This document shows positions 42,332 through 54,220 of a stretch of DNA of 64,000 nt, in pieces. The stretch comes from Diospyros lotus. Lineage: Eukaryota > Streptophyta > Magnoliopsida > Ericales > Ebenaceae. The notes under the pieces are model-generated. The model did no database searches. It saw nothing but the letters and a program-made list of their open reading frames with translations, and had not been told where the DNA came from. The stretch spans positions 10,362,058 through 10,426,057 of the forward strand of contig NC_068345.1 in the NCBI RefSeq assembly GCF_014633365.1, in the 5' to 3' direction. The translations under genes were made by a program, and so were the position numbers. Within the stretch, counting starts at the first letter, position 1, and the number at the start of each line of letters is the position of its first letter.

Positions 42332-44926
42332 TGTAATACCCCATAAGGATGCCACGTAATTTTAATAAGTTTAGAATACCGAAAAATTGGTTTTATAGCA
42401 ATCTTAGGTACCGAATCAACTGTAGGGAATGCCTTGGAGTGAAATTGTCTAAGGAAAATGATATGGTCTCGATATAAGTTCCGAGTTAGGATTTGTGGAA
42501 TAAAAAAAAATCGAATCGGGAACAGTTTTTGGTACAGCTAAAATACAGCTGCCATTTAGGCTGTAAAACTGAATCGTGGTAGGAGACTCCCGAAAAATCA
42601 ACGGAACCCTAGGGGGGCTCCAGTTTTTTCGTAATGAACAACCCTTCAGTGGTTTTAGGATGAAATGATAGCCTGATGAGGACACTGAGACAAAATCGTT
42701 TAAATCGAGTAACTTTAAAACTATTAATTTTGCATTTTCGGTATTATAATGCAATTTAATTCAATATTTGAGGGCATATTTGCAATTAGGGTATTTTATA
42801 AGTGAAATAGGGACAAATTTCTAGATTAAAATATGTAATTTTTCTATTATTATAGTTTAATATATAGTTATATATATAATTATATATATATGCGTGTAGT
42901 AGCATGCAAGGGCCATGCCCTCTGCAAATCCATCCCATGCCCTGCAAGCCATGATTAACGGGAGATTTTGTACGCTAAGGGAGTCTTTCAGGCCAAGGGG
43001 TATGGGCAAGGCGGTGAGAAGTGGGGCAGGATGCCTATAAATAGAGGGGGAAGAATGAGAGTGAAGGGGGCAGAGGACTCGGGCTTGGCCGAGAGAGAGA
43101 AGGAGAAGGACGGAGATCGAGAGGGACCTAGGAGCTCGCAACGGTGGCCGGAGGCAGCTGCAAGGGAAGCCGCAATGGAGCAGCTACAGCGAAGGTGGTC
43201 GGCACAGCCATGGGCTGGCGTGCGCAAGCTGCTGTGCGCGGCCATAGCCGACGCACAGCAAGCAACAACAGCATCAAGGAGGCATCGCGAGCTGCTGGTG
43301 GCGATCGAGGGTGGCTGGTGAGGCCGATGGCGACACACGGAGGCCTGAGAAGCAGTCGGAAGCAGCAATCGCGGCCATGGCAGCCATGGCTGCGAGCCCC
43401 AACTGCAGCAAGGCCGCCCCAGCCGCAACCAACAGCGGCCGCGAGCAGCTCCAGCGGCGGCGTGAGGGTCGAGGAAGGCCGACGGGAGCCGGCCAGGGCG
43501 GCGGCAGGCCGGCAGCAAGACGGTGCGACGGCTGGGCGAAGCTGGCCGTGCGCCCATGGCGGAAGGAGAAGAAGCGGGAGGAGGAAGAAGAACAGAGGGA
43601 GAAGAAAGAAAAAGAAAAAGAAAAAAAGAAAAAGAAAAGAAAAGAAGGAAAATAGGGAAAAAATATCAAAAAAATGTCAAAAATAGGAAATAGTGGTTTA
43701 TTAAAATTTTGGAGCTTTTGGCGAGAAAAGCGGCCCGGGAACGAGTTTCGAGGATGTGGCACGCAAATCGATGAAGCCAAAGATGCTAAGTCAAGGTAAG
43801 CAAAATTCTCTAGAAAATTTCAGAAATTCAAGAATATTATTTTATGAATTTTCGTAGCGAAATAATTGAGAAAATATTTTAGAAATATTTAATTTGGAAT
43901 TATTGAGGAAAAAATAGGAAGAAATGGAGAGAAAATTATAGAAAATGCCAAAAATTATGGAAAATAGGTTTTAATGTTTATTTAAATAATTATGGTGATT
44001 AGGATACTTTGAGGCTAAAGTTGAAAATAATTATGGTGATTAGGATGTTTTGAGGAATAAGTTGAAGTGACTTGTCAAATTTTGAGGTTGGCACGCAAAT
44101 CGAGGCGATGTACGAGGCAAGACACGGATATCGAGGTAGCCCGATAAGCTTGAGAAGGTAAGTGGTACTCCCCAATTAAAGTTAGTTTTGTGAAAAATGG
44201 TTGTAAGTGATTTATGTTCCTCGAAAATGTTTTCATCATATTGGCATGCCCTGATATGTATCCATCACGTAGACTGCATACATGACATGACTATGAAATG
44301 CATAAATACACGTTGATATCATTGATCACTCGCATTTGAGGCCGTATGGAGTACGAACTGGCATCGCTACTTTACCAAGGGTGCACCCATACACCTCGGC
44401 TTCGAAAGAAGGGGGCTGCAAAAATGGTAGGTAGCATGAGGGGTGCAGTTGACACCTACGAGGTAAGACATTGCATACACACATGATATAGCATTATGTA
44501 CCCTTACTTAGATGATTCATCATCTAACTTGGGTTTTGCCCCTAGAATATTCAAACGTTCCAGGTGGAGATTGTAGTAGATTCAAGGATAAATGAGGCAT
44601 GAAATGGCACTTAGCAGAGAGAGTGTATGAAGAGTGAAATGTATGTTGTGCAGCCCATGTGTTTAAGTTTTGCTACTTTAGATTCTGATTGTTTTGAGAA
44701 ATGTTGAAGATGTAAGAATTTATTTATGATTAATGTTAAGATATCAGGTTTCGATTTTTGCTTCCGCATTTGATGTGTATAGTGATTCTCTTTTGAGATT
44801 AATGTATGGGAATTCTAGGACCGATTCGATGAATGATGTGGTGTAGCATTAATGTTTGAAAGAAAAAAATTTATTGTCCCAGAATTGTCCCAATTTATAA
44901 CGTGCCCGAAAAAGCGAGGCGTTACA
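42332..44926 (+). repeat. 5' LTR of the LARD-like element (2595 bp)
   Basis: TATA box at 43036-43041 (gcctataaatag). A GC- and purine-rich island (43080-43640) follows it, giving long open frames on both strands that are compositional. Donor AAG|GTAAGTGG at 44158 and acceptor CGTTCCAG|GTGGA at 44563; stem block CCAAGG...CCTCGG at 44375-44399. Confidence 0.88.
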
Positions 44927-47900
44927 GTTGGTATCAGAGCTTAAGATTATTGGAAGCCCTAAGTGACTCTGATGTAGTTGATATCAGAGTTAAATCCTAT
45001 TTGAAGATTAGGGAATAACAATTTGGAGACCTAAGGGTATCCGGTATTAATGGAACCAGTTAGTAGGAACCCCAAGTGGAGGCTTAAGGAAAAGAGACAA
45101 GGGTTCGTAAGACGAAATCCCTATTTAGAAGATTCAGGGATTGTCGGTTGAAGGCTTAGAGGTTACTGGATTTCAGTGTTGAGTAGTGGAAGTGCATGTC
45201 TAGCCAAGTTCTGGCTAAGGAAAGACTTGGTATTTAAGTGTGTCCATTTGTGACCCACCTCTCTTTCCTGGGAATTTACCTGGTGTACTATTTACGTACA
45301 GACACTATTCCAGTATATGATTACTATTCTCGATGAATAGTAAAAGCCTGATGGGAGCTAGTACAAGTAGAATGATCTAGCTATTAAAGTTTGATTCGGG
45401 TGTAAGGTTGACTTGGTGATCGTGATTCAGAGACTGCTAATTTGAGATAAGGCAAACGTGGTTATCGAGGATGATTGAATCATAGATGATTAGTCTAATG
45501 TGACATGGCCTAGTTAAAGAGTTAGGATCAAATGATAAGTATTTTCGAGGATCATTTAGTGTCTCGGTAATGAGATATAAAGATCAGGGATCCAACGGAT
45601 TGGGTCAAGCAAGAGGCCGAGGATGGCCAAATGATGGCATAAGAATTGCGCCAATTGATGAGGTGACAATCGTTGGGACTCACAGAGACGGGACAAGGAA
45701 CCATAAGAGGGTGTAAGGTCCAAGTTCCAATGGTCTAGGGTGCGAAGTGTGCCACTAGCTGAGGTTTAAAGAGACCTGAAGCCTAGAGAATCAAATAAAT
45801 GGATTGAATATGGACCGAGTGTCGTATTTAAAGAATTGCATCGGGGTTCGCAGTCATCTTGGGAATGGGTGACATGGCGAACAGTGCGAGACTCGAGGAA
45901 TAGAATACCTTGGTATCTGGTATGGCAATAGGATCATGAATGGCTGTGTGCTAATAGTCGGCTGGATCTAAGGAGCAAAAAGCAAGAGTCAGTGGATTCT
46001 CGATAAAATGAAATTATGGGTAGTAGAGTATGGCCAGTTCAAGGCCTTGACGATAAGTTGTGAGATGGCAATTTCGGTTCAAGGTAGAGATCGGGTACCT
46101 AAAAGGCAAGAGTTGCTTGTAGATCGTATTGACCCTAAGGAATAATGATGAGAAACCTAGTCAACAGAGGTTGTGACTACGGTTCAGTATGCCAAGTGGG
46201 CTTGAGAATTCGAAAGTCTGTAAGAGAAGACTCGTGAATAAGCTATGCCTTGTGCATCGGTATGGGGACTTGAATCGTTATTTGAGGTTTAAACTATCAT
46301 TCAATAGAGAGTCCTTGGAAGTTTGAGGTTCGGTTGTTTTTAGGAAATAATTGGAACCAGGTAACGTGACTTGAGATTTTCGAGGAATTTCCCTAAAGAT
46401 TTGAGTACCATGGGAGACGTAAGTACCTACCCACTCCAGTTAGCGGGATGGTTACGGATTGATGTCTTTGAAAATGTTTGGCGTGTTTGAGAGAGACAGG
46501 TAATGACAGATGTGTCAGGATGCTAGTAATAGATCGAAATCTATTGGAGATCTAGAATTTTCAATTTTGGGAGAATGAAACTCCTGTTGGGCTAAACGGT
46601 TAGTCTAGATAAGCCTGATGGGCAAATCGGGAGATGTATAGCTAGACAATTACTAAAGTGATGAAAATAAAGAGCCTGTCAATATGTGGTACGGGCACTT
46701 GTGGTTAATGAAAAGCCGTGAGAAAGTTGAGGAAATGAGAAATATCATAATGTGCTCTCGGAAGATTTATCGGGATTATTTCTTAAATAATAGCTTGAGG
46801 TTATTGGATGCTTAGCTATAAGTAGCTTGATTGAGGACGTAAATTATCAAAGATGTGATAATTAAGAGTAGATATATTTACCTTGAATTTGGTGAATTAT
46901 AAAACAACTGCAAGAGGCTATGGTATTTTCTATGATTGATGCACAATCGAGGAGTAAAGTAAACCCCTGCAATATTAAGGTTACCTGTGACGCTCTTCAT
47001 TGTGACGCTTGAGGGTAAATGGTTCCGAGATTTTGATTGGATGATAATGATGTCACAGAATGATAGACAATGGAGTCGATGAGCAAGTCTAGTGATTGCA
47101 AGTTGGTAAGTGAACCTGTGCTACGATTGACTAGAAGTCAAAAAAAAAAAAAAATCGATGGTCAAATGCTAGGTGATTTTCGTATTGGCATGAGATGGTA
47201 TCTTAAGGATCGAGCAGGACTAGAGTTAATTGATATGAGATGTTATTACTCGAGGATTAGTTCAAGCAAATTTGATGATCAAATGATTAATCTGATGATA
47301 TAAAATGTTATTTGAGGATCACTTTGAAAAGTGCGATGAGTTGTTTAAGTTATGGGTATATGGATGAATGGGTATTAGTTGGCAACTAAGTAACAAATGA
47401 GCAAGCAATGCAAGGATATTAATATTGCTAGATTTGGAAGACATTGTTTGATGTCGGTTGATATTAAAAGTTAAGTTACAGAAAAAAAAGTTTTGGAGAT
47501 AGATAAAATCTATGAATAAAGATTTTTTTTAAGTTATACGACACGATTAAAAGATGATTGTGGTCAATTTTCGGAAACTTGAGATCATATCAGGTCATGA
47601 ATACCTACGAGAATGAGGAAACAACAGTTATAAGAAACCTCAAATGGGTTAGCTTGAGTAAAAAAAAAAAAAAAAAAACTACGAGAATGAGGAAACAACA
47701 GTTATAAGAAACCTCGAATAGGTTATCTTGAGTAAGAAAAAAAAAATCGTTCAAGGACATTTGATAAACGAGATGATATGGTAGGACCATTGACTTGCTG
47801 AGGTAGTCTGGAAGCCTATGAAACAACCTCGTGATATGTGATGCTTTGAGGATTCAAAGATACATGAAATAGTTGATGACATAAAAATATTTCCTTGAGG

Positions 47901-48410
47901 ATCAATTTGATAAAAGACAAGATGCATCGAGATCAGGGACTTTTGTGCTAAGGTTGGAGGATTATCGAAGCATAATTGATTAGTACAAGAGAATTGACGT
48001 CGTGAAAAATCAATAATAAAGAAGCGACAAGAATAAGGATACCGATTGGATGACTTAGCGAAAAGCAAATTGAAAATTGAGGATATGGATATAAGAGCCG
48101 TGGACTCATTATAATGATGTGGGTACCGGCTTGGATGAGGGTTTACGTAAAGACTCATGGCCCAAGGACTGAGTTATGCAATTATGATTTTTGGAAAGTG
48201 AAATTCAAAAGGTATGTGTGGTTGCCAAGTGTACTGGTTGATAAGCATGGTCAGTCCAAAGGTTCAGATTTTGATATGTGCATTGGTATTCACGAGGTTC
48301 GAGTGGGATCTTCTTTATTTGATCAATCAAGTGTTGATTCCGATGATGAAACTTGGAGGTTTAGAATGTGGCAAATTTCAAGGACGAAATTTTTGTAAGG
48401 AGGGGAGAAT
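44927..48410 (+). other. internal region of the LARD-like element
   Basis: About 3.5 kb with stops in all frames. No gag, protease, RT or integrase motif was recognised. Only the last 60 bp resembles a pol C-terminal end. A 75-bp tandem duplication with a poly-A run is at 47604-47750. Words resembling the primer site (GGTATCAGAGC, GATATCAGAG at 44983) repeat near its start. The region may be a scrambled remnant. Confidence 0.65.
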
Positions 48411-50995
48411 GTAATACCCCATAAGGATGCCACGTAATTTTAATAAGTTTAGAATACCGAAAAATTGGTTTTATAGCAATTTCAGGTACCAAATCAACTG
48501 TAGGGAATGCCTCAGAGTGAAATTGTCTAAGGAAAATGATATGGTCTCGATATGAGTTCCGAGTTAGGATTTGTTGTATCAAAAGAAATCGAATCGGGAA
48601 CAGTTTTTGGTACAGCTAAAATACAGCTGCCATTTAGGCTGTAAAACCAAATTATGGTAGAAGACTCCCGAAAAATCAACGGAACCCTAGGAGGGATCCT
48701 ATTTTGCGTAATGAGCAACCCTTTAGTGGTTTTAGGATGAAACGATAGCCTGATGAGGACACTGAGACAAAATCGTTTAAATTGAGTAACTTTAAAGCTA
48801 TTAATTTTGCATTTTCGGTATTATAATGCAATTTAATTCAGTATTTGAGGGCATATTTGCAATTAGGGTATTTTATAAGTGAAATAAGGATAAATTTCTA
48901 GATTAAAATATGTAATTTTCTATTATTATAGTTTAATATATAGTTATATATATAATTATATATATATGCGTGTAGTAGCATGCAAGGGCCAGGCCCTCTG
49001 CAAATCCATCCCATGCCCTGCAAGCCATGATTTACGGGAGATTTTGTACGCTAAGGGAGTCTTTCACGCCAAGGGGTATGGGCAAGGCGGTGAGAAGTGG
49101 GGCGGGATGCCTATAAATAGAGGGGGAAGAATGAGAGTGAAGGGGGCAGAGGACTCGGGCTTGGCCGAGAGAGAGAAGGAGAAGGACGGAGATCGAGAGG
49201 GACCTAGGAGCTCGCAATGGCGGCCGGAGGCAGCTGCAAGGGAAGCCGCAACGGAGCAGCTGCAGCAAAGGTGGTCGGCACAGCCATGGGCTGGCGTGCG
49301 CAAGCTGCTGTGCGCGGCCATGGCCGACACACAGCAAGCAGCAATAGCATCAAGGAGGCATCGCGAGCTGCTGGTGGCGACCAAGGGTGGCTGGCGAGGC
49401 CGATGGCGGCACGCAGAGGCCTGAGAAGTGGTCGGAAGCAGCAACTGCGGCCATAGCAGCCATGGCCGCGAGCCCCAGTTGCAGTAGGGCCGCCCCAGTC
49501 GCAGCTAATAGCGGCCGCGAGCAGCTCCAATGGCGGCGCGACGGTCGGGGAGGCCGATAGGAGCCGGCGAGGGTGGCGGCAGGCCGGCAGCAAGGCAGTG
49601 CGGCAGCTGGGCGAAGCTGGCTGTGCGCTCATAGCGGAAGGAGAAGAAGCGGGAGGAGGAAGAAGAAGAGAGGGAGAAGAAAGAATAAGAAAAAAAGAAA
49701 AAGAAAAGAAAAGAAGGAAAATAGGGAAAAAAATATCAAAAAAATGTCAAAAATAGGAAATAGTGGTTTATTAAAATTTCAGAGCTTTTGGCGAGAAAAG
49801 CGACCCGGGAACGCGTTTCGAGGATATGGCACGCAAACCGATGAAGCCAGAGATGCTAAGTCAAGGTAAGCAAAATTCTCTAGAAAATTTCAGAAATTCA
49901 AGAATATTATTTTATGAATTTTCGTAGCGAAATAATTGAGAAAATATTTTAGAAATATTTAATTTGGAATTATTGAGGAAAAAATAGGAAGAAATGGAGA
50001 GAAAATTATAGAAAATGCTAGAAATTATGGAAAAATAGGTTTTAATATTTATTTAAATAATTATGGTGATTAGGATACTTTGAGGCTAAAGTTGAAAATA
50101 ATTATGGTGATTAGGATGCTTTGAGGAATAAGTTGAAGTGACTTGTCAAATTTTGAGGTTGGCACGCAAATTGAGGCGATGTACGAGCAAGACACGGATA
50201 TCGAGGTAGCCCGATAAGCTTGAGAAGGTAAGTGGTACTCCTCAATTAAAGTTAGTTTTGTGAAAAATGGTTGTAAGTGATTTATGTTGCTCAAAAATGT
50301 TTTCATCATATTGACATGCCCTGATATGTATCCATCACGTAAACTGCATACATGACATGACTATGAAATGCATAAATACACGTTGATATCATTGATCACT
50401 CGCATTTGAGGCCGTATGGAGTACGAACTGGCACCGCTACTTTACCAAGGGTGCACCCATACACCTCGGCTTCGAAAGAAGGGGGCCGCAAAAATGGTAG
50501 GTAGCATAAGGGGTGCAGTTGACACCTACGAGGTAAGACATTGCATACACACATGATATAGCATTGTGTACCCTTACTTAGATGATTCATCATCTAACTT
50601 GGTTTTGCCCCTGGAATATTCAAACGTTCCAGATGGAAATTGTAGCAGATTCGAGGATAAATGAGGCATGAAACGGCACTTAGCAGAGATAGTGTATGAA
50701 GAGTGAAATGTATGTTGTGCAGCCCATGTGTTTAAGTTTTGCTGCTTTAGATTCTGAACGTTTTGAGAAATGTTGAAGATGTAAGAATTTATTTATGATT
50801 AATGTTAAGATATCAGGTTTCGTTCTTTGCTTCCGCATTTGATGTGTATAGTGATTCTCTTTCGAGATTAATGTATGGGAATTCTAGGACCGATTCGAGG
50901 AATGATGTGGTGTAGCATTAATGTTTGAAAGAAAAAAATTTATTGTCCCAGAATTGTCCCAATTTATAATGTGCTCGAAAAAGCGGAGCGTTACA
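48411..50995 (+). repeat. 3' LTR of the LARD-like element (about 2585 bp)
   Basis: Same layout as the 5' LTR: TATA 49112-49117, GC-rich island 49150-49700, donor AAG|GTAAGTGG at 50228, acceptor CGTTCCAG|ATGGA at 50632, stem block 50445-50469. The start is accurate to about one base. Confidence 0.88.
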
Positions 50996-51835
50996 TTTTC
51001 CAGCGAAGCTTAATGCCCACTTGATTCACTTCCAAAAGCTCTCAAACTTACCCGAAATGATCTCAAAAACACACCAAAACTCGAGCCATATGATGTTCCA
51101 TAATCATTCGTAACCCTTGCCTATTTATAGGCAAAATTTGGCCATTTCTTGGCTAATCACTAGCCATTACAGTAGCCCACAAGCTTCCTAGGAAAATGGA
51201 TGCCATACCCTGGTGAGATATCTCTGTCCTATCGCCGGATTTTGGGCTTCATGTGCGGTGGTCAAATCGATCTTGTTGTTCCAGAAGTTTTAGAAATTGC
51301 ATTTTTGCCCCCTTGTAAATTCCTTTTGCATTTAGGCATTTTCCTTGATGCCCCTGAGTTTTCCATTATTTCATTAAGCCCCATAAGTTTCAATCTCTTC
51401 ATTTTATCTCTGAAGATTCAGGAAAATCATCTTTTCGACCTCCCTCGGGCAAGATTAAGAAAATATAATTAGGCCCGAATCTAAGTAAGATCATGTTTCG
51501 ATCGCAAATCCTTTTGTTTCTTCTCAAAACAACTTAAGGGATATGAACCTTCTCAGGGTTTCATTGACTTCTCGAAAGTCCCTTACGATCATTCGGCTTC
51601 TCAGCCTAAATTCTAGCTGTACCGAAAACTATCTCTTATCTGATTTCTTTTGGCGTCATAAATCTTGTCTCGAGATGCTCGTCATTGACATACCCTTTTG
51701 TTTAGACATCTAAGTTTTGAGGCACTCCCTATTGTTGATTCGGTGACTTATTTTACTATTAAGCCCATTTTTCAATATTTCAAACTCATTTAAATTACAT
51801 GGCAACATCATGCCAACATGGGGTATAATAGCTGA

Positions 51836-52590
51836 GGGTTGATATTTGGGCCATGGGCCAGGATTGGGCTGTGGGCTAAGGGTCAAGATTGGGTTGGTAC
51901 GATCCACAGCCCCTAGGTCGGATGCTTGAGAAGTAAGTATTCGAGCTAGAGAAGAGAAAGCTGGGCGAATTTGTTGCTTTAACCAAGTTTGAGAGTTGAG
52001 TTGGCGTTAGGACCTGAGAAAGATAGATAGACGAGCCGACGTGCAACTATGCCTGGGCGAACATATGTCTTATGGGTACCTGAAGTTAGCTCGGTTCCTA
52101 TCATGAGGTGATTCTCTTCATACTCTGATTCATAGAGTGTGCAGTTTTGAGATTAGAGGCGCTACGCTCGAAAGGTGGGACGTTGTAGACGGGTAACCGA
52201 TAGCCCCTTTTTTGATCTTAAATATCTTACAGATGGTGGCATATATCATAGTGGTGGATTGGTAAGGGATGACTCCTAACCATCGGATGCGCCACTCAGC
52301 GGCCATTATAAGGTTCCCCTTTTGCCTAGGGTTTCTGTTCCTTGCTTCTTCCAGTCTTTGAGTTCCTACAATCTCGTGAGCTCTTGATGTTTTCCTTTTG
52401 TCTTCAATGCCTGTGGTTGAGATTGTGCTTCCTATTAGCACTCTCCCTCCGCCCACGACTTTGACCAAGTAACTCCTTAATATGGATTCCTTTCATTATC
52501 GTGGGTCTGTGCCGGGGCGTCGTGGGGATTTTGCCAAGTGCATGAGCAATTTATCATTTTTCTCATTGTCATGATTATGGATCCCTTTTA
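51836..52590. mobile_element. Tat-like LTR continuation and start of its internal region
   Basis: The first 80 bp has repeated ATTGGGCT/GGGCC words matching the LTR part at 35840-35870. The LTR end was not located. No gene is supported; a minus-strand open frame at 52130-52468 has no motif. Confidence 0.45.
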
Positions 52591-52598
52591 TAGGCAAA

Positions 52599-53530
52599 AT
52601 GGCACCGCAATTTCCCAAGAAAGAGTTGAAGGTACTCCAAAAGGGGAAAAATAAAACTGTGCCAAGCTCTGTGTCAGCTAACAAGGTAGCCCTGCCAAAG
52701 TTGGCTCCCTTTGTTGTAAAGCCCCTACCCACGGTTGTTGCTATCAAGGTCTCGATTCCTTGTCCTGAGGAGCCTACCATTTTTGAGGAGTTGGCTCGAC
52801 ACAAGAAGTGGTAGAGGGGCTCCGAGGGGAAGGCCAGACCGTCTGGTGGTTCAGACCTTGTTAGGTTTAAGACTTACTCGGTCTCGTTCCAAGATCCTGG
52901 ATTTCGAACACCTTTTTATTGATGCTCCTCTACACTCGTTATTGGAGCGGAAAAGGCTATTGGATCTTAGGCAGCCTGCTGCATTCCACCAGGTCGAGCG
53001 TGAGGTACTCCAGCTTGCTGTAGATTGTCGATTGCTTAAGGCAAATACCATGAGCCGACTCACCAGGATGAAGTAGGATTACGAAGAGAAACTAGATCAG
53101 ACCCGAGAATTAGTGAAAATGGAAGTAAGAAAGGCTATGGAGGAGGCCACTACAGAGGCAAATAAGAGGACCAATGAGGCTGAACTTATAGCTGACGTTC
53201 TTCAAAGCCAACTTGACACTGCTAATGCGGAGCTAGTAAGGTTAAAGACCGAGGTTGCGGTAACCAAACCCAAGGTGACAGAGAAGGAGATGAAGGAAAA
53301 AGAAAATATTGCGATTGCTTGGTCCAAGGTGGCAAGGGCAAAGGCCGATGCAACCAAGATCAAAGAGGAGGGGTACGAAGTGACTTTTTCCCACGTTTGA
53401 GCTATTTTCCCTGAGTTGGATCTCTCTACCTTCAGACCTTTCAAAGAATTCAAGGATGACCATCTTGTGGACCCTAGCAAAAGGAAGCCAAACCGAGGGG
53501 CTCGACGTTTCTGGGGCAATTGAATCGGAT
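52599..53530 (+). pseudogene. Tat-element antisense ORF remnant, coiled coil
   Basis: Plus-strand pieces in three frames give a basic/Pro-rich start (MAPQFPKKELKVLQKG), an amphipathic middle (HQVEREVLQLAVDCRLLK) and a coiled coil (ELIADVLQSQLDTANAELVRLK, AWSKVARAKADATKIKEEG), ending FPELDLSTFRPF before a stop near 53400 and 53520. This matches the C-terminal half of proteins annotated as 'putative gypsy type transposon'. If the LTR at 35476-35870 belongs to this element on the minus strand, the ORF is antisense to gag-pol and next to the 3' LTR, where Tat elements such as Grande carry antisense ORFs. Function unknown; broken here. Confidence 0.55.
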
Positions 53531-53969
53531 GGGGTCCTTGTCCAACACCTTCATTGAGTTGTGATCTTTTGTTTTTTTCTTTTTCTGTGATAGTCTGTAT
53601 GATAATGTAGGTCTTCTATTGTTGTAGTGTATAAGTCTTGTAACTTGTAGTCTCAATCTTATAATGGGAAACTTCTTTTTCTCCTATTTGTGATGCTTTA
53701 CTTATGTTGCCTCTTCCTTTATGTTTGCCTTATTTTGTCTTTGTGACTTTGATGCGTTTTATTGGCCTTTATGGACCTATTGTGCCCGGGGGCCGGGTGT
53801 TCGTTAAGTAAGTTGGTGTGGAGCTCAATGCCTTGTCGGGTTATCTAGGCGTGACTCTACTTTTGAATTCGAGGGGTCACTCTAACACCCCTACTTGATT
53901 GCGCATATGCTTCGAGAATCGAGGCGCCTGCTTGAGAATGTGAGGCAGTGTTTGTAGGCGTGTAGGCAG

Positions 53970-54100
53970 CCCATTACCCTAAGTGGGGAATGCTTGTCAG
54001 GGCATTAATTGCGAGGTACATGGTAGGATTGCAATTGTTTCTTTGGCCCGCGTTCGTCCATTGGATGTCCAACACGATGACTATAAATATGTGTTTCTTC
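53970..54100 (+). promoter_or_regulatory. putative promoter of the second antisense ORF
   Basis: GGCATTAATTGCGAGG...CCATTGGATG...ACTATAAATATG, with the TATA box at 54081-54090, about 130 bp before an ATG at 54221. A diverged copy lies at 56680-56775 before another ORF remnant, which supports a functional origin. Confidence 0.5.
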
Positions 54101-54220
54101 CGCATATGCGTATCTCTCTCACTTATCTCTAACTGCTTGTTTATCTTGCCACCCCTCATTTACCGATTCTAGAGGTTAGATTTTCTAATCAGTTGGACAG
54201 TTCGCCAGTCCGCTTGTTAA

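Larger units (their letters stand above)
42332..50995 (+). mobile_element. complete young Ty3/gypsy-derived element without recognisable genes (LARD-like), 8664 bp
   Basis: The 5' LTR is 42332-44926 and the 3' LTR about 48411-50995, both TGTAATACCCCATAAGG...GCGTTACA and nearly identical by eye. The target duplication TTTTC is perfect (42327-42331, 50996-51000). A primer site TTGGTATCAGAGC follows the 5' LTR (44928-44940) and AGGAGGGGAGAA precedes the 3' LTR. The sequence before that, including GGACGAAATTTTTGTAAGG, is the typical pol end of Tekay-type chromoviruses. It split the LTR of the gag-only element and is one of the youngest insertions here. Confidence 0.92.
35871..51830 (-). mobile_element. 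gag-only Ty3/gypsy element, minus strand, split by a younger element
   Basis: The left LTR is 35871-38478 (TGTAACACCCC...GGTATTACA). The right LTR is 40679-42331 plus 51001-51830. On the minus strand the right LTR is followed by TTGGTATTAGAG (40678-40667), a changed Met-tRNA primer site, and the left LTR is preceded by AAGGGGGGAGGGAAAA, so the right LTR is the 5' one. The flanks GATGA / GCTGA are a likely target duplication with one change. The internal region is only 2.2 kb and contains gag but no pol. Both LTRs carry minus-strand TATA motifs (37754-37759, 51124-51129). Confidence 0.85.

Noticed and set aside
42968..43780. Open frames of 100-190 codons in the GC-rich island of the 5' LTR (also at 48966-49869)
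   Set aside because: They overlap on both strands, are duplicated with the LTR and change frame between the two LTR copies, so there is no sign of coding constraint.
52130..52468. 112-codon minus-strand open frame as gag of the Tat element
   Set aside because: No gag core or zinc knuckle is present and the position next to the LTR is the 3' side for a minus-strand element.
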